Part shown: piece by piece, positions 21,237 to 30,714 of the stretch
Layout: each line of letters opens with the position of its first letter
Numbering within the stretch: position 1 is the first letter of the stretch
Assembly (NCBI GenBank): GCA_014529385.2
Contig: CM043942.1
Coordinates: forward strand, 34,145,969 to 34,209,968
Direction of reading: 5' to 3'
Origin: Adiantum capillus-veneris
Taxonomy: Eukaryota > Streptophyta > Polypodiopsida > Polypodiales > Pteridaceae
Length of the DNA stretch: 64,000 nt
The notes under the pieces: generated by a model
Seen by the model: the letters and a program-made list of their open reading frames with translations, nothing else
Databases searched by the model: none
What the model was told of the DNA's origin: nothing
Position numbers and translations under genes: made by a program

Positions 21237-22071
21237 TGTTGGGAAACAAGCAAACTGAAACACCTCTATATCGATGTCACCCAATAGCGTTGAAAGAGAA
21301 CTACAAGACACCAAAAGCTTTGCAAAATCCCTTTGAAACACCACAAGCCCAATAGGAGTAGACCCTTGGGAATTTACTAGCCGTCGCCCACCCAAGAGAC
21401 TATGTCACATAGGAGCAAAACCCTGTCAAAGCATGGATTTACAGCACACGCCGACCAATGCATATAAATACAAGAGACTCTCCTTTCACAATTAAACATC
21501 ATAAACATGCCCTCCAATTCTGTCAGCACACAATTTTCCACTAGGCTGCCATAGCCATAACCCTGCAGAGAACTAGTCGTAACCTGATGAGCACAACTCC
21601 AATTGGGGCACTTTAAATCTGGAGAGAAAGCTTGAAAAATGACTGGCGAGAAAGCTGAAGATGAACAAATTTGATTCCATATGCCGCCAGGAGCAAAATT
21701 GATGCGAACAGAAAGCTGTCCCAGCACGACTACACGTAGAGAAGGCTAGTCGGGGCAAAAACATGCATCCAAAAGCATCAAGAAGCCACAACGAGCTAAA
21801 ACCTGAAAATTTCTGATGTTTGGCTGAACGTTTTTCAGTTTGTACATGAGTTTAAGTTATATACAAGGCTCACGTCAAAAAACTCACTCACGGGAAGTTA
21901 TAGTAGCCCGGCAGCTGTCACTAGACTAGCGACTTGCAGTGCATGTACATGTGCTTGCTAAAGCAAGCTAAAAAACCCACAAAAAGAAAGCCCACACGTC
22001 CTTTTGACATCGGGCGTCATGTCCGTATGTACAAATTTACAAAAAACGGGGTGTGAGAAATGCGCCCAACA
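21237..22071 (-). repeat. 5' LTR of element C (835 bp)
   Basis: Runs from TGTTGGGAAAC to GCGCCCAACA and is a close copy of 14964-15835. Because the element is reversed, this right-hand copy is the 5' LTR. Open frames in it are shared with the other copy and have no protein-like features. Confidence 0.92.
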
Positions 22072-23903
22072 GCGTCTTAGAAAGAGCAATTAAGGACAAG
22101 GAGTATATTCCGGAACCTTTCCCTAAAGATGCCTTGGAACCTCTAGAATGGGAACATATGCTAGCAACATTGGATTTCTGTACTATTACCGACAGTCCAA
22201 CAACAAAATATTGCGTTAAGGATGGCTATGATGTGTTACCCTTTTACAGGGTAAGTGTTATACCAGACAAGGGGACGGTAGAACCACCAGAACAAGAAGA
22301 GTTTTACAACTCCTCTGAACATTTGGAAGTAAATGATGATGGAGATAATGAGTGTTCAGACACCTCAAGTGAGCGTGGAAATGAAGCCGAGAATATCAAG
22401 TTTTATGATTTTGCTAATCAACATCCTAGACGCCAAGAACACTATAGGAGGAAACGAGCAGGAAACAAAGCGAGAGAGAACCTGATGCCCATGATAAAAG
22501 GTAAAACTCACTATTTGATGCTTGTAAGAGCAGAGGATTGTGTAAAAGATCAAATATCAGGAACATTCTCAAAAAATCGAATAGAACGAACGCGAGAGAA
22601 AATAAAACAGGTACGAAAAGCTAAAACCGAAACAAAATCACAAAAATCTCAAAATTCAAAAACAGAAATAACAGAGGACCAAGAGTGGACCAAACTGGAG
22701 CGTAAACAGAAATACCAAGAACTGAAACGTTCTTTGAGAAAGATATGGACTACGGAAGAAGATAGTGATGGTAAAGGGGAGTCAAAAATGGGGAACATGA
22801 ATGTACCATCACACTATCGAAAATTTACTATCCAGGACAGAAAAATCATCATGACACCACCAGTCAGGGAAAGAACCAACCAAGAATCCTACGATGGGCC
22901 TGAAAAGGCAAAAAAGATAGACCTCGTAGAACCAGGTGAAAAGCCTCAGCCGGTCTATATAGCTAACGATTTAGAGCCTGAGGAGGAAGCACAGCTAACA
23001 CAACTTCTTAAGAAGTATAAAGATGTGTTCGTTTGGTCCTATAAAGACCTCAAAGGAGTTGATCCATTGATATGCCAACATACAATTCCTTTAAAATCGG
23101 ATGCAAAACCTAGCAAACAACGTCCTTATACATATAATGACACATTTGCTAAAAGAATCAAAGAAGAGATTGATAAACTAATGGAAGCTGAATTCATCTA
23201 TGAAATCGAACATACAGATTGGGTGTCACCCATTGTGGTAGTTCCCAAAAAGAATGGAAAACTACGAGTGTGTGTAAACCTCAAGAAGGTGAATGCAGCA
23301 ACCATAAGGGATAATTATCCCTTGCCAATTATAGAACATGTACTTGAGCGAGTGGCCGGGAAACGGGCCTATTCCTTTCTGGATGGGTTTTCAAGATACA
23401 ACCAACTGGCAATAGCAAGGGAGGATCAACACAAAACAGCGTTTGCCATAGAATGGGGGATTTATGCGTATCGAGATATGCCATTTGGCTTAACTAATGC
23501 ACCAACCACTTTCCAGAGGTTAATGACTCACGCATTCAAGGAATACCTAAGAATATTCTTAGAAATTTACATGGATGACCTGTGTGTACACTCTCTTCCG
23601 CGAGAGGAACATATGGACCATTTTCAAAAGGTCTTTGAAAAGTGCAGGACATATCAAATATTTCTTAACCCGGAAAAGTGTGTATTTATGGTTAAGCAAG
23701 GACGAATCTTAGGACACATTGTCTCAAGAAATGGCATAACCACAGACCTAGACAAAGTTAAAGTCATTGTAGACCTGCCCAAGCCTACTAATGCAAAACA
23801 AGTGCACTCCTTCATGGGACACTGCGGATATTATCGAAGATTCATATACATGTATGCGGTTATTGCACAACCTCTGGATCGTTTGCTAGTCAATTTTGAG
23901 TAG
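22072..23903 (+). pseudogene. Reverse transcriptase (element B)
   Basis: The frame continues element B's protease reading frame after the element C insertion. A charged linker of ~270 codons leads to PEEEAQLTQLLKKYKDVFVWSY and the RT domain: TDWVSPIVVVPKKNGKLRVC, AYSFLDGFSRYNQL, DMPFGLTNAPTTF, then an intact YMDD box in EIYMDDLCVHS and RILGHIVSRNGI. It ends at a TAG (23901-23903) in NFE-stop-TEECETSF, where RNase H should begin; TGG to TAG would explain it. The protein would copy the element RNA into DNA. Confidence 0.9.
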
Positions 23904-24332
23904 ACCGAGGAGTGTGAAACTTCATTCCAAAAGCTGAAGAAAAACCTTATATCAGCACCTGTACTAAAGACACCAGATTGGGAAAAGATATTCCATGTGC
24001 ACATTGATGCTTTAGCATATGTCATTGGAAGTATTCTAGCTTAACCTGGAGATGAAACAATGGATTTTCCAGTTTGCTACGCGAGCCGACAGTTAAACAG
24101 TGCATAAAATAACTACACAACCACTAAGAGGGAAGGGTTAGAAATGATTTATGCTGTAAAGAAATTTCGGCATTATTTGCTTGCAAACAAATTTGTGTTC
24201 TTCACAGATCATCAAGCTCTTTTGTACCTAGTAAATAAACCTTGCAATACAGGGAGAACCGTACGCTGGTTTATTATATTGCTAGAATTTGACTTCATAG
24301 TGGTGGTCAAAAAGGGTAAAACCCATCTATGA
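23904..24332 (+). pseudogene. RNase H (element B)
   Basis: It lies in the same frame as RT but is broken by two TAA codons and ends at a TGA (24330-24332). The motifs are intact: FHVHIDALAYVIGSIL (first Asp), CYASRQLNSA, a Glu in KREGLEMIYAVKKFRHYLL, and FFTDHQALLYLVN (T-D-H). There is no second RNase H between it and the integrase, unlike element C, so B does not belong to the dual-RNase H group. Confidence 0.85.
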
Positions 24333-25895
24333 GTGGATCATCTTTCAAGAATACACCACGGGGAAGCTCCTGAAGGAGTAGATGATGACATACCAGATGC
24401 TTATCTTTTCAACATTGAAATGGTACCCAAATGGTCTCAAAAAATTGTTAGCATTCTTTCCTGTGGAAGTAGGTTTGATAATACGGAATGCAGATCCAAA
24501 CAGCAAATAATTCGACAAACAAAAAACTTCCAGTTGATAGCAGGACGGCTGTATCATCTTGGATCTGACCTAATCCTACGATTATGTATAAATCCGGAAG
24601 AGTTCGAGTGCTACCTTGAAAAGGCACATGTCCAGGGTTGTGCATTTCATTGTTCGACAGTGAAGACGCACCAGAGACTGAAACAGTTAGGGGTTTATTG
24701 GCCAACTATGTATGCGGATACACATTCTTATGTTACCAATTGTACTATATGTAGTGCCAAACGACCAGTGGATCACACAACTTTGTTTCAGGTAAACATA
24801 ACACCTGCATGGAGTCAATATATCATTGAATTCTTAACCACCAGGATGTTCCTTGAGAACATCACAAGAGCACGGGAAAAAGCTATAGAGCTGGAAGCAC
24901 GTGACTTTCAGTTAATTGGGAATCAAATCTATAAGTGGGGAAAGGACAATCAACTTAGAATCTGTGCAAGTGAAAGCGAATACCTGTTGATTCTAGAACA
25001 TGCACATAGAGAAATAAGTGGAGGCCATTTTTCGGGCAATAAGACGACAAAAATTGTCTTAACCGTAGGAATTTGGTGGCCTACAGTGCACATGGATGCT
25101 GAAGAGTTTGTAAAGCGTTGTGATGCATGTCAATGCACCAAGATGCCAATAAAAAGAGATGAGATGCCATTACGGCCAATGATGGGAACAAGAGCATTTG
25201 CAAAATGGGGCATCGATTTTGTGGGACCTATATCACCCCCTGCATATCGCACCCATACCCAATATATCATTGTGGCTACGGACTATCTCACAAAATGGGT
25301 CGAAGCCAAAGCAACACAAAAAGCTGATGCACTTACCATGGCACAATTTTTGTATGAGAATGTTTTTGTACATTACGGGTTACCAATAGAAATTGTCAGT
25401 GACCGTGGAACACATTTTCTCAATGAAGTCATTGAATATCTGCTCGAGGAATTCATGGTCATACATAGGAAATCCGCACCATACCATCCACAGGCCAATC
25501 GGCAACCTGAGGCCACAAATAAAACACTATGCACGGTTCTCACTAAAATAGTGTCAGAATCAAGAACAGATTGGGATCAGCAGCTACACTCAACACTATG
25601 GGCATACAGGGTAGCTTACGAAACATCAATAGGAACAACACCATACAACATGGTATTTGGCCTAAATTCTATACTACCCATAGAGTTTTTAATCCCAACT
25701 CTACGAGTAGCAAAAAGCTTGGAATGGACATGGCATGAGCTCTCTTCAAGGATTGATGATCTTGAAAAGCTAGATGAACTCTGCTTACGAGCTGTCGCTT
25801 CAATCTATGCTATAAAGAGAAGACAAAAGGAATTTTTTGACAAACATGTGCATACCAAAGAGTTCAAAACATGTGCATACCAAAGAGTTCAAAAC
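24333..25895 (+). pseudogene. Integrase with two tandem zinc-binding modules (element B)
   Basis: Same frame as RT. Residues ~64-143 and ~187-269 are two copies of one module: NFQLIAGRLYHLGSDLILRLC then a degenerate HHCC finger (KAHVQGCAFHCS ... NCTICS), and DFQLIGNQIYKWGKDNQLRIC then a full finger (HAHREISGGHFSG ... RCDACQ). The core has Asp295 (KWGIDFVGP), Asp357 (VSDRGTHF) and Glu393 (QPEATNK), that is D,D(35)E. The LWAYRVAYETSIGTTPY and FGLNSILPIEF blocks follow. The usual integrase has one finger. The frame ends after a 25-bp tandem duplication at 25844-25893. Confidence 0.87.
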
Positions 25896-26199
25896 AAGTG
25901 ATTACGTACTTGTTTATACCTTGAAGCAACATGCCAAGAAACTTAAAAAGCGAGGGATGGAACCATTTGTGATTAGTGATCTATCACAAAGTGGAGTTGT
26001 CAAGCTTACTACATTAGCAGGTGAAGAAATGCCAAACTGGATTAGTGGATGTCGACTGAGGAGGTATCATCTACCACTCACACAGGAGATGCTCCAACAA
26101 ATTCATCAAGGAAAACAAAGAATGAAGGAAAAACAGAGAGTACGGGAGGAAGATCAAGCCAAAGCACAAGAACGCATTGCAAAAAGACGGCTTCTATGA
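25837..26199 (+). pseudogene. Integrase C-terminal domain (element B)
   Basis: The frame resumes after the 25-bp duplication with KTSDYVLVYTLKQHAKKLKKRGMEPFVISDLSQSGVVKL, the region corresponding to the GPF/Y module (here EPFVISDL). It ends in a Lys/Arg/Gln-rich tail. No chromodomain is seen. Confidence 0.75.
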
Positions 26200-26223
26200 C
26201 AACAACAACAAAGTGGACCACCA

Positions 26224-26763
26224 TTGAGAATCAATGCCATTCGACTGACGAAGTTGGAGGAGGAAACAGTGGAGCCAATAATTACGGTCAAAGTGGGCAG
26301 CAATCAAGTTGAATCAACAGCATTTCTTGATTCGAGTGCTCAAGCAAATTTAATCTCTTACGGATTATACCAACAGCTCAAAGTCACAGATCAACTTCAT
26401 CCTACTCCTCAAGTACTGGAAAATAGCACATCACACCCATTGAAAACATTGGGATGGACTATATTTCATGTACAGCTACATCAATATATTTACCCACACA
26501 AATTCTATGTGGTGACAGATGAAATCACACAACACCCAATGATGCTGGGGCAACCTTGGCACAAAGAGTACAATGTGCAGATAGATTGGAAAGCAAAGGC
26601 AGTCAAAATTCATCATGAACATGAACAACAAGTGATAGCTTTTGCTCAGCAATACCAGCATGATCAACAGCAAGCCATGCAATCACTGGAAACAAAGCCC
26701 ACACATGCCATTAAAGAACATGATACCCGCGACAAAAAATCAAGTAAAAGCCAACCATGCTAA
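26224..26763 (+). pseudogene. Second retropepsin-like domain downstream of integrase (element B)
   Basis: A 179-codon open frame with the outline of an aspartic protease: an N-terminal EPIITVKVGSNQVESTAFLD with the active-site-like LDSSAQANLIS, a central strand HKFYVVTDE, and HPMMLGQPWHKEYNVQIDW resembling the I-L-G-x-x-W end of retropepsins. The residue after Asp-Ser is Ser rather than Gly, so activity is doubtful. It is separate from the protease upstream of RT. Element E has a relative at 56916-57377 (NALLDKEANCNMV ... DVILGHQWLDQH). Its position after integrase is where some plant elements carry an extra ORF. Confidence 0.6.
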
Positions 26764-27349
26764 TTACAGACAGAAGAAGTCACCGGCTGCAATGCACAGA
26801 TCTAGGCTACCAAAACAAGGTAAACAAGTATGGATGCGGAAGGATAGAAATGTCATGGTAGACAGAGAACAATGCAACTACAAAATTCCAACAAAGCAAA
26901 TGGTTCAATCACAACCCAGGGTCATAAAACAAATATGGATCCCGAAGAAAATGCTGAACCATAACCCAAATGTCACTCACATTTGGACACCAAAGCAAAA
27001 GCAAAAGGAATTACCTTCAGTACAAGCAACAATGGAAAGCAGACAGCGGCATTTCAAAAAGGAAAACCAATATATGTGGATGCCAATGAAAGACAAACCA
27101 GCGGCAAAAAAGAAAGAGCCAAACCATCTACAAAAATCGGCAGCAACAAAATACCAATGGAAAGCCAAGGTCATAAGGCCCATATCCATTACATCACAAC
27201 CAATTCTATCCTTAGAAACAACTACGACTCCATCAACAGTGTCGGCAAAGCAATTGCCTTTTGCAAAAAAGACAATTAAACAGAGAGCAATAGAGTTACA
27301 GCTATTACTTGCAAAGAAAGCACAAAACCTCGACGGTGAATGCCAATAA
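26642..27349 (+). pseudogene. Lys/Gln-rich ORF with W-x-P-K repeats (element B)
   Basis: A 235-codon basic frame overlaps the end of the previous one. It has a recurring short motif around Trp: KQVWMRK, KQIWIPKK, THIWTPKQK, QYMWMPMKD and KYQWKAK, spaced about 20-40 residues apart. Element E encodes the same kind of motif at its 3' end (RQVWVPK, TKIWLPV, EIWIPK). I do not recognise a domain. A nucleic-acid-binding role is only a guess from the charge. Confidence 0.5.
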
Positions 27350-29130
27350 GCATCTTGCTTATTCCCTTCTCTTGCACAACATTACTTCTTCCATGCATTG
27401 ACAGAGTATGGATAAAGTAGGGCCACATTAATCGGCCAGGCATTAGAACAACTTTTTTAACCTATGCACGGCACATACTCCGAGGAGAAACCTTGTCGTC
27501 TGGGAGGACTCCGGCTAGGAGGGAGGGAGGCATTCTAGAGGCCCTCTCAAATGCGGAACCAATGACAGAAACAACAAAAAAAGGGCATGATTTTCGACTA
27601 TTTTAAGGATTGTTGTTTGATTGCAAATTTTTTTGGAGTAACCCAAGTACATATGCCCTTATACAGCATGAATCTACAGGTATATGGGGCCAAACGCCAA
27701 ATCAAGCCCCTAGGTGTGTATATATAAGTAGAAATAGCCATTTTTCAGGCAAAATATTGGTAAAACGGAGAAATCCGGCCATAAAAATTTGCATGTGAGT
27801 GTATATAATGTGTTCGGTGATGTTTGTGATTTATTATGATTTTTGGGGATTTTTTGGGTTTGATTTGCTATTTTCCTTTTAATTTTATTAATTTTCGGCA
27901 GAAAAACTTCAAAAATACAAAAAGCAGGTGAAAAACAGTCGTAATGGAAAACAAAAAATATGGTAATGATCAGTGACTATAGGAAAACCTATGGTATAGT
28001 GGGGGTGCAATTATGAGACTGGAGCGGAAAGCGTGTTTTGGCCAGGTTTTGACCGAAATGCCAAATTTCTGGTAAACAGAGAAAATGGAGTCCAAATCAA
28101 GAAATTTTTGAGCCTAAACCGCATCTCGCAAGAAGATAGGAGCACATGTCAAATTTCATGAAAAGTGGTTCGAAGACCTCCATTATAAGAAATTTTCACC
28201 CCATTTTTAGCTCATTCTCACTATTGACTTTGTGGAGAGAGCTTCTGCCACCTAGAGCGGATCGACCTTCCAGCAGCTTCTACGACGCACACGACTACCC
28301 GACCAGTTCCAAACATGAGAGGTAGGCTCACCACCTTGAGCTTTTCGCGCATGTTTGTCATTATGTCGCGAAAACTAGCGTAGGGGTCACACACAAAGCG
28401 AGCGGTAGAGACCTACAAGTAGAGACGACGGCCTAACGGCTAACCCGAAAGAAACAAGACTTCATCGGCAGCTTACCCTAGTCTAGGAGACCAGTCCTGG
28501 ATGTCCAAAGGCAGTAAGAAACCATCGGGAAAAACCCTAATTCCCAGAAACCCGCAAGAGGCCACCGAATGGGAAATCGGCGAAACGGAGACCAAATGCT
28601 ACCAAAATTCATGTGTAGGAGCATCTCAACATGCTCGACAAGTCTATATGACCCGCATGACCAAAAAGTGATCCGAGGCGGCACTAAAATTCAGAAACGG
28701 CATCAGACACACAAAGCGTCAAATTGCACTTGCGGCCAAACCGCAAGTCCGTTTGTCACCAAACTTCACGAGCGGCTTTCCTAGACCATCAACAACCAAG
28801 TCGTATGGTGATAGATCACCACAAATCATCAAAGGTAACCACGGATGCTTCTAGAGAGACAAATTGCCAAATGGAGCTCCGGTGAAGCCAAAGACGACAA
28901 AAACCATATGGCAAGGATCCCCAATGGATCGGGAAGCTATGGAGATCAACATCGAGAAATTTCATCGCCAAAAAGCACTTCAAAAGTCAGAAAATGGCTT
29001 GGAGGCTCTGAAGTCCACACAGGGAGTTATACTCTATCCATTTGACTTTTTTATTGAAATTAGGCTCAAAAGGGACTTAGGGGAGCAAAGGGCAAGCACT
29101 GGGAGCACTAGCACAGAAAAAATCACAAGG
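27350..29130 (+). other. 3' non-coding region of element B
   Basis: No convincing coding sequence is seen. A purine tract AGGAGGGAGGGAGG at 27518-27530 looks like a polypurine tract, and a TATA-like TATATATAA lies at 27719-27727. Together they would fit an LTR start near 27531, but no matching copy upstream of gag was found by eye. Short frames between 28569 and 29208 look random. Confidence 0.4.
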
Positions 29131-30009
29131 AGACATCCTACGCGTAGGATGTCTCAAGGGAACTTTTTGACACAGACTCCAACATTTTTTATCATGCACA
29201 TGTTTTGAATGACATTTACAAGCCATACACCAAGTTTCATCACATTTGGACCAAGCTTGATCTCATATGCATGGAAAAACGCAAAGTTACGGCGTAGAGG
29301 CAATAATGGGCCAAAGACCTACCAAATCTTGTCCAAATCCTATGAAACTTGCACAACACATTCACCAACACATCAACAAACAATCTGTGTGGTCAGGGAG
29401 AAAAGCTGATGAAATAGACATCCTACGCGTAGGATGTCTATTTGACCTTTTTGGCATGCAAGGGATGTTTTATCATTCCAGATCCAATTACCTCATCATC
29501 AAGAGCCCATATGTCAAGTTTGAATCCATTCTAATCACTTTTGACCCCCAACACCTTCAAGATACACTTTTTGAGCCCAAAAACACCTCACAGAGCCTTA
29601 CAAGCATCAAATCTTGTCCAAATTCAAATCCAAGAACATGGCCATGTTCCATAGGCCAAGGACAACCCACAGAACAAGTTTGATGTCATTTTGATGAAAA
29701 AAGACATCCTACGCATAGGATGTCTCCAGCATAAATTTAGCCTTCTGTGAAAAGAATGACATCATGGGAGCCAATACGATGGTGCAATAAGCCTATATAA
29801 CAGTTTTCAACCCATTTGGATATCAATTGCTACCTATGGTGGACATTCTACCCAAATTGTGACATAAAGCCTGAATCAACCCAAAAATCAACTTTTTGAT
29901 ATCCAAATTCAAATCCAAGCCTATAGCCATGTTCCATGAGCCTTACACTACTTGCATGTCAAGTATGAACCAATTCTGATGAAAAAGACACCCTACGCGT
30001 AGGATGTCT
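29131..30009 (+). repeat. Right group of 24-bp palindromes
   Basis: Four copies of the half-site AGACATCCTACG plus its reverse complement lie at 29131-29154, 29416-29439, 29702-29725 and 29986-30009, spaced 285, 286 and 284 bp. The first two are perfect, and the second extends to a 32-bp perfect palindrome at 29412-29443. The third has one CG-to-CA change in the centre; the fourth has C for T at base 6. Sequence before several copies also matches (ATTCTGATGAAAAAG or close), including the left-group copy at 9829. This suggests diverged ~285-bp units. Confidence 0.92.
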
Positions 30010-30163
30010 AGATGAAAATTTTTGGCCAGATTTGCACTGTGATCACATGCACAGCTTCACAAGTTCCTTTTAAGCTTTATTTTCAATTTTCAAGTCATTT
30101 GGATAAGTAAAACTCTAATATGTAAAAAATGCTAACTTCGGACTACTGAGTGGAACAGGATCA

Positions 30164-30697
30164 ATGGCAGCCTTGAAGTCACCGGCAAAGAGGAAAAGAA
30201 TGACAATCAAAGATTATCTGGATGAAGTGGAACCCTTTGTCATTCCAGAAGGAACATTAAAGCCCACTAGCACTTGGGTACAAGAAGATCTGTTAGAGTC
30301 AAACGACCTAAAGATCTACCAGGGAGTGTTCAAGGACAATGAAGGCAATGTCATAGAGCTACCAATGCTGCCGAGAGAGCTCAATGCGTTTGTATGAAGC
30401 AAAATGGCCGGCTACTTGGAGAAAATTGACCTCCACAACTACTTCGAAGCAATGCCGGCAGGGGTGGACATCAAAAGAGTATGGAAATTTGTAACAAGCA
30501 TCAAAGAAGATGGAGTGGCCAAGGTTATAGATTTACAAGGCAGACTAGATAGAGAGATCATAATCACAGAGCGGGTTGTAGCCCATGCACTAGACCTCTC
30601 CAATGAGGGGGACAGCGTCACAAAAAGAAGGGATGAAGTAAAAGTGTACAAAGAGAAAAAGGCAAATTACACCTTTGAAGACATCAATAAAGCATAA
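30164..30697 (+). pseudogene. Unrecognised ORF after the right palindromes
   Basis: One 178-codon frame is interrupted by a single TGA (30395-30397) that fits a CGA-to-TGA change. The protein starts MAALKSPAKRKRMTIKDYL, is charged, and includes EKIDLHNYFEAMPAGVDIKRVW and a later REIIITERVVAHALDL. The pattern of a helix followed by a strand and a helix resembles N-terminal ORFs found in some plant retroelements, but I cannot name the family. It starts 155 bp after the last palindrome, much as element B's first ORF follows the left group. Confidence 0.45.
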
Positions 30698-30714
30698 GGA
30701 GGGCAAGAAAGATC

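Larger units (their letters stand above)
14964..22071 (-). mobile_element. Element C: nested Tat-like Ty3/gypsy retrotransposon
   Basis: A complete 7108-bp element lies in reverse orientation, with LTRs at 14964-15835 and 21237-22071. Its termini are TGTTGGG and CCCAACA. The 4-bp flanks GCAT (14960-14963) and GCGT (22072-22075) fit a target duplication with one CpG-to-CpA change; deleting the element plus one flank restores element B's frame. The coding order on the minus strand is gag with one CCHC knuckle, protease, RT, degenerate RNase H, archaeal-type RNase H and integrase, which places it in the Tat lineage. Several stops and frameshifts make it inactive. Confidence 0.93.

Noticed and set aside
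16900-21395. Plus-strand ORFs across element C
   Set aside because: They are shadows of the minus-strand gag, protease, RT and integrase frames, which carry the recognised motifs.
7760-30009. CRISPR-like regularly spaced repeats
   Set aside because: The palindromes are ~285 bp apart, few, and lie in a plant retroelement without any cas genes.
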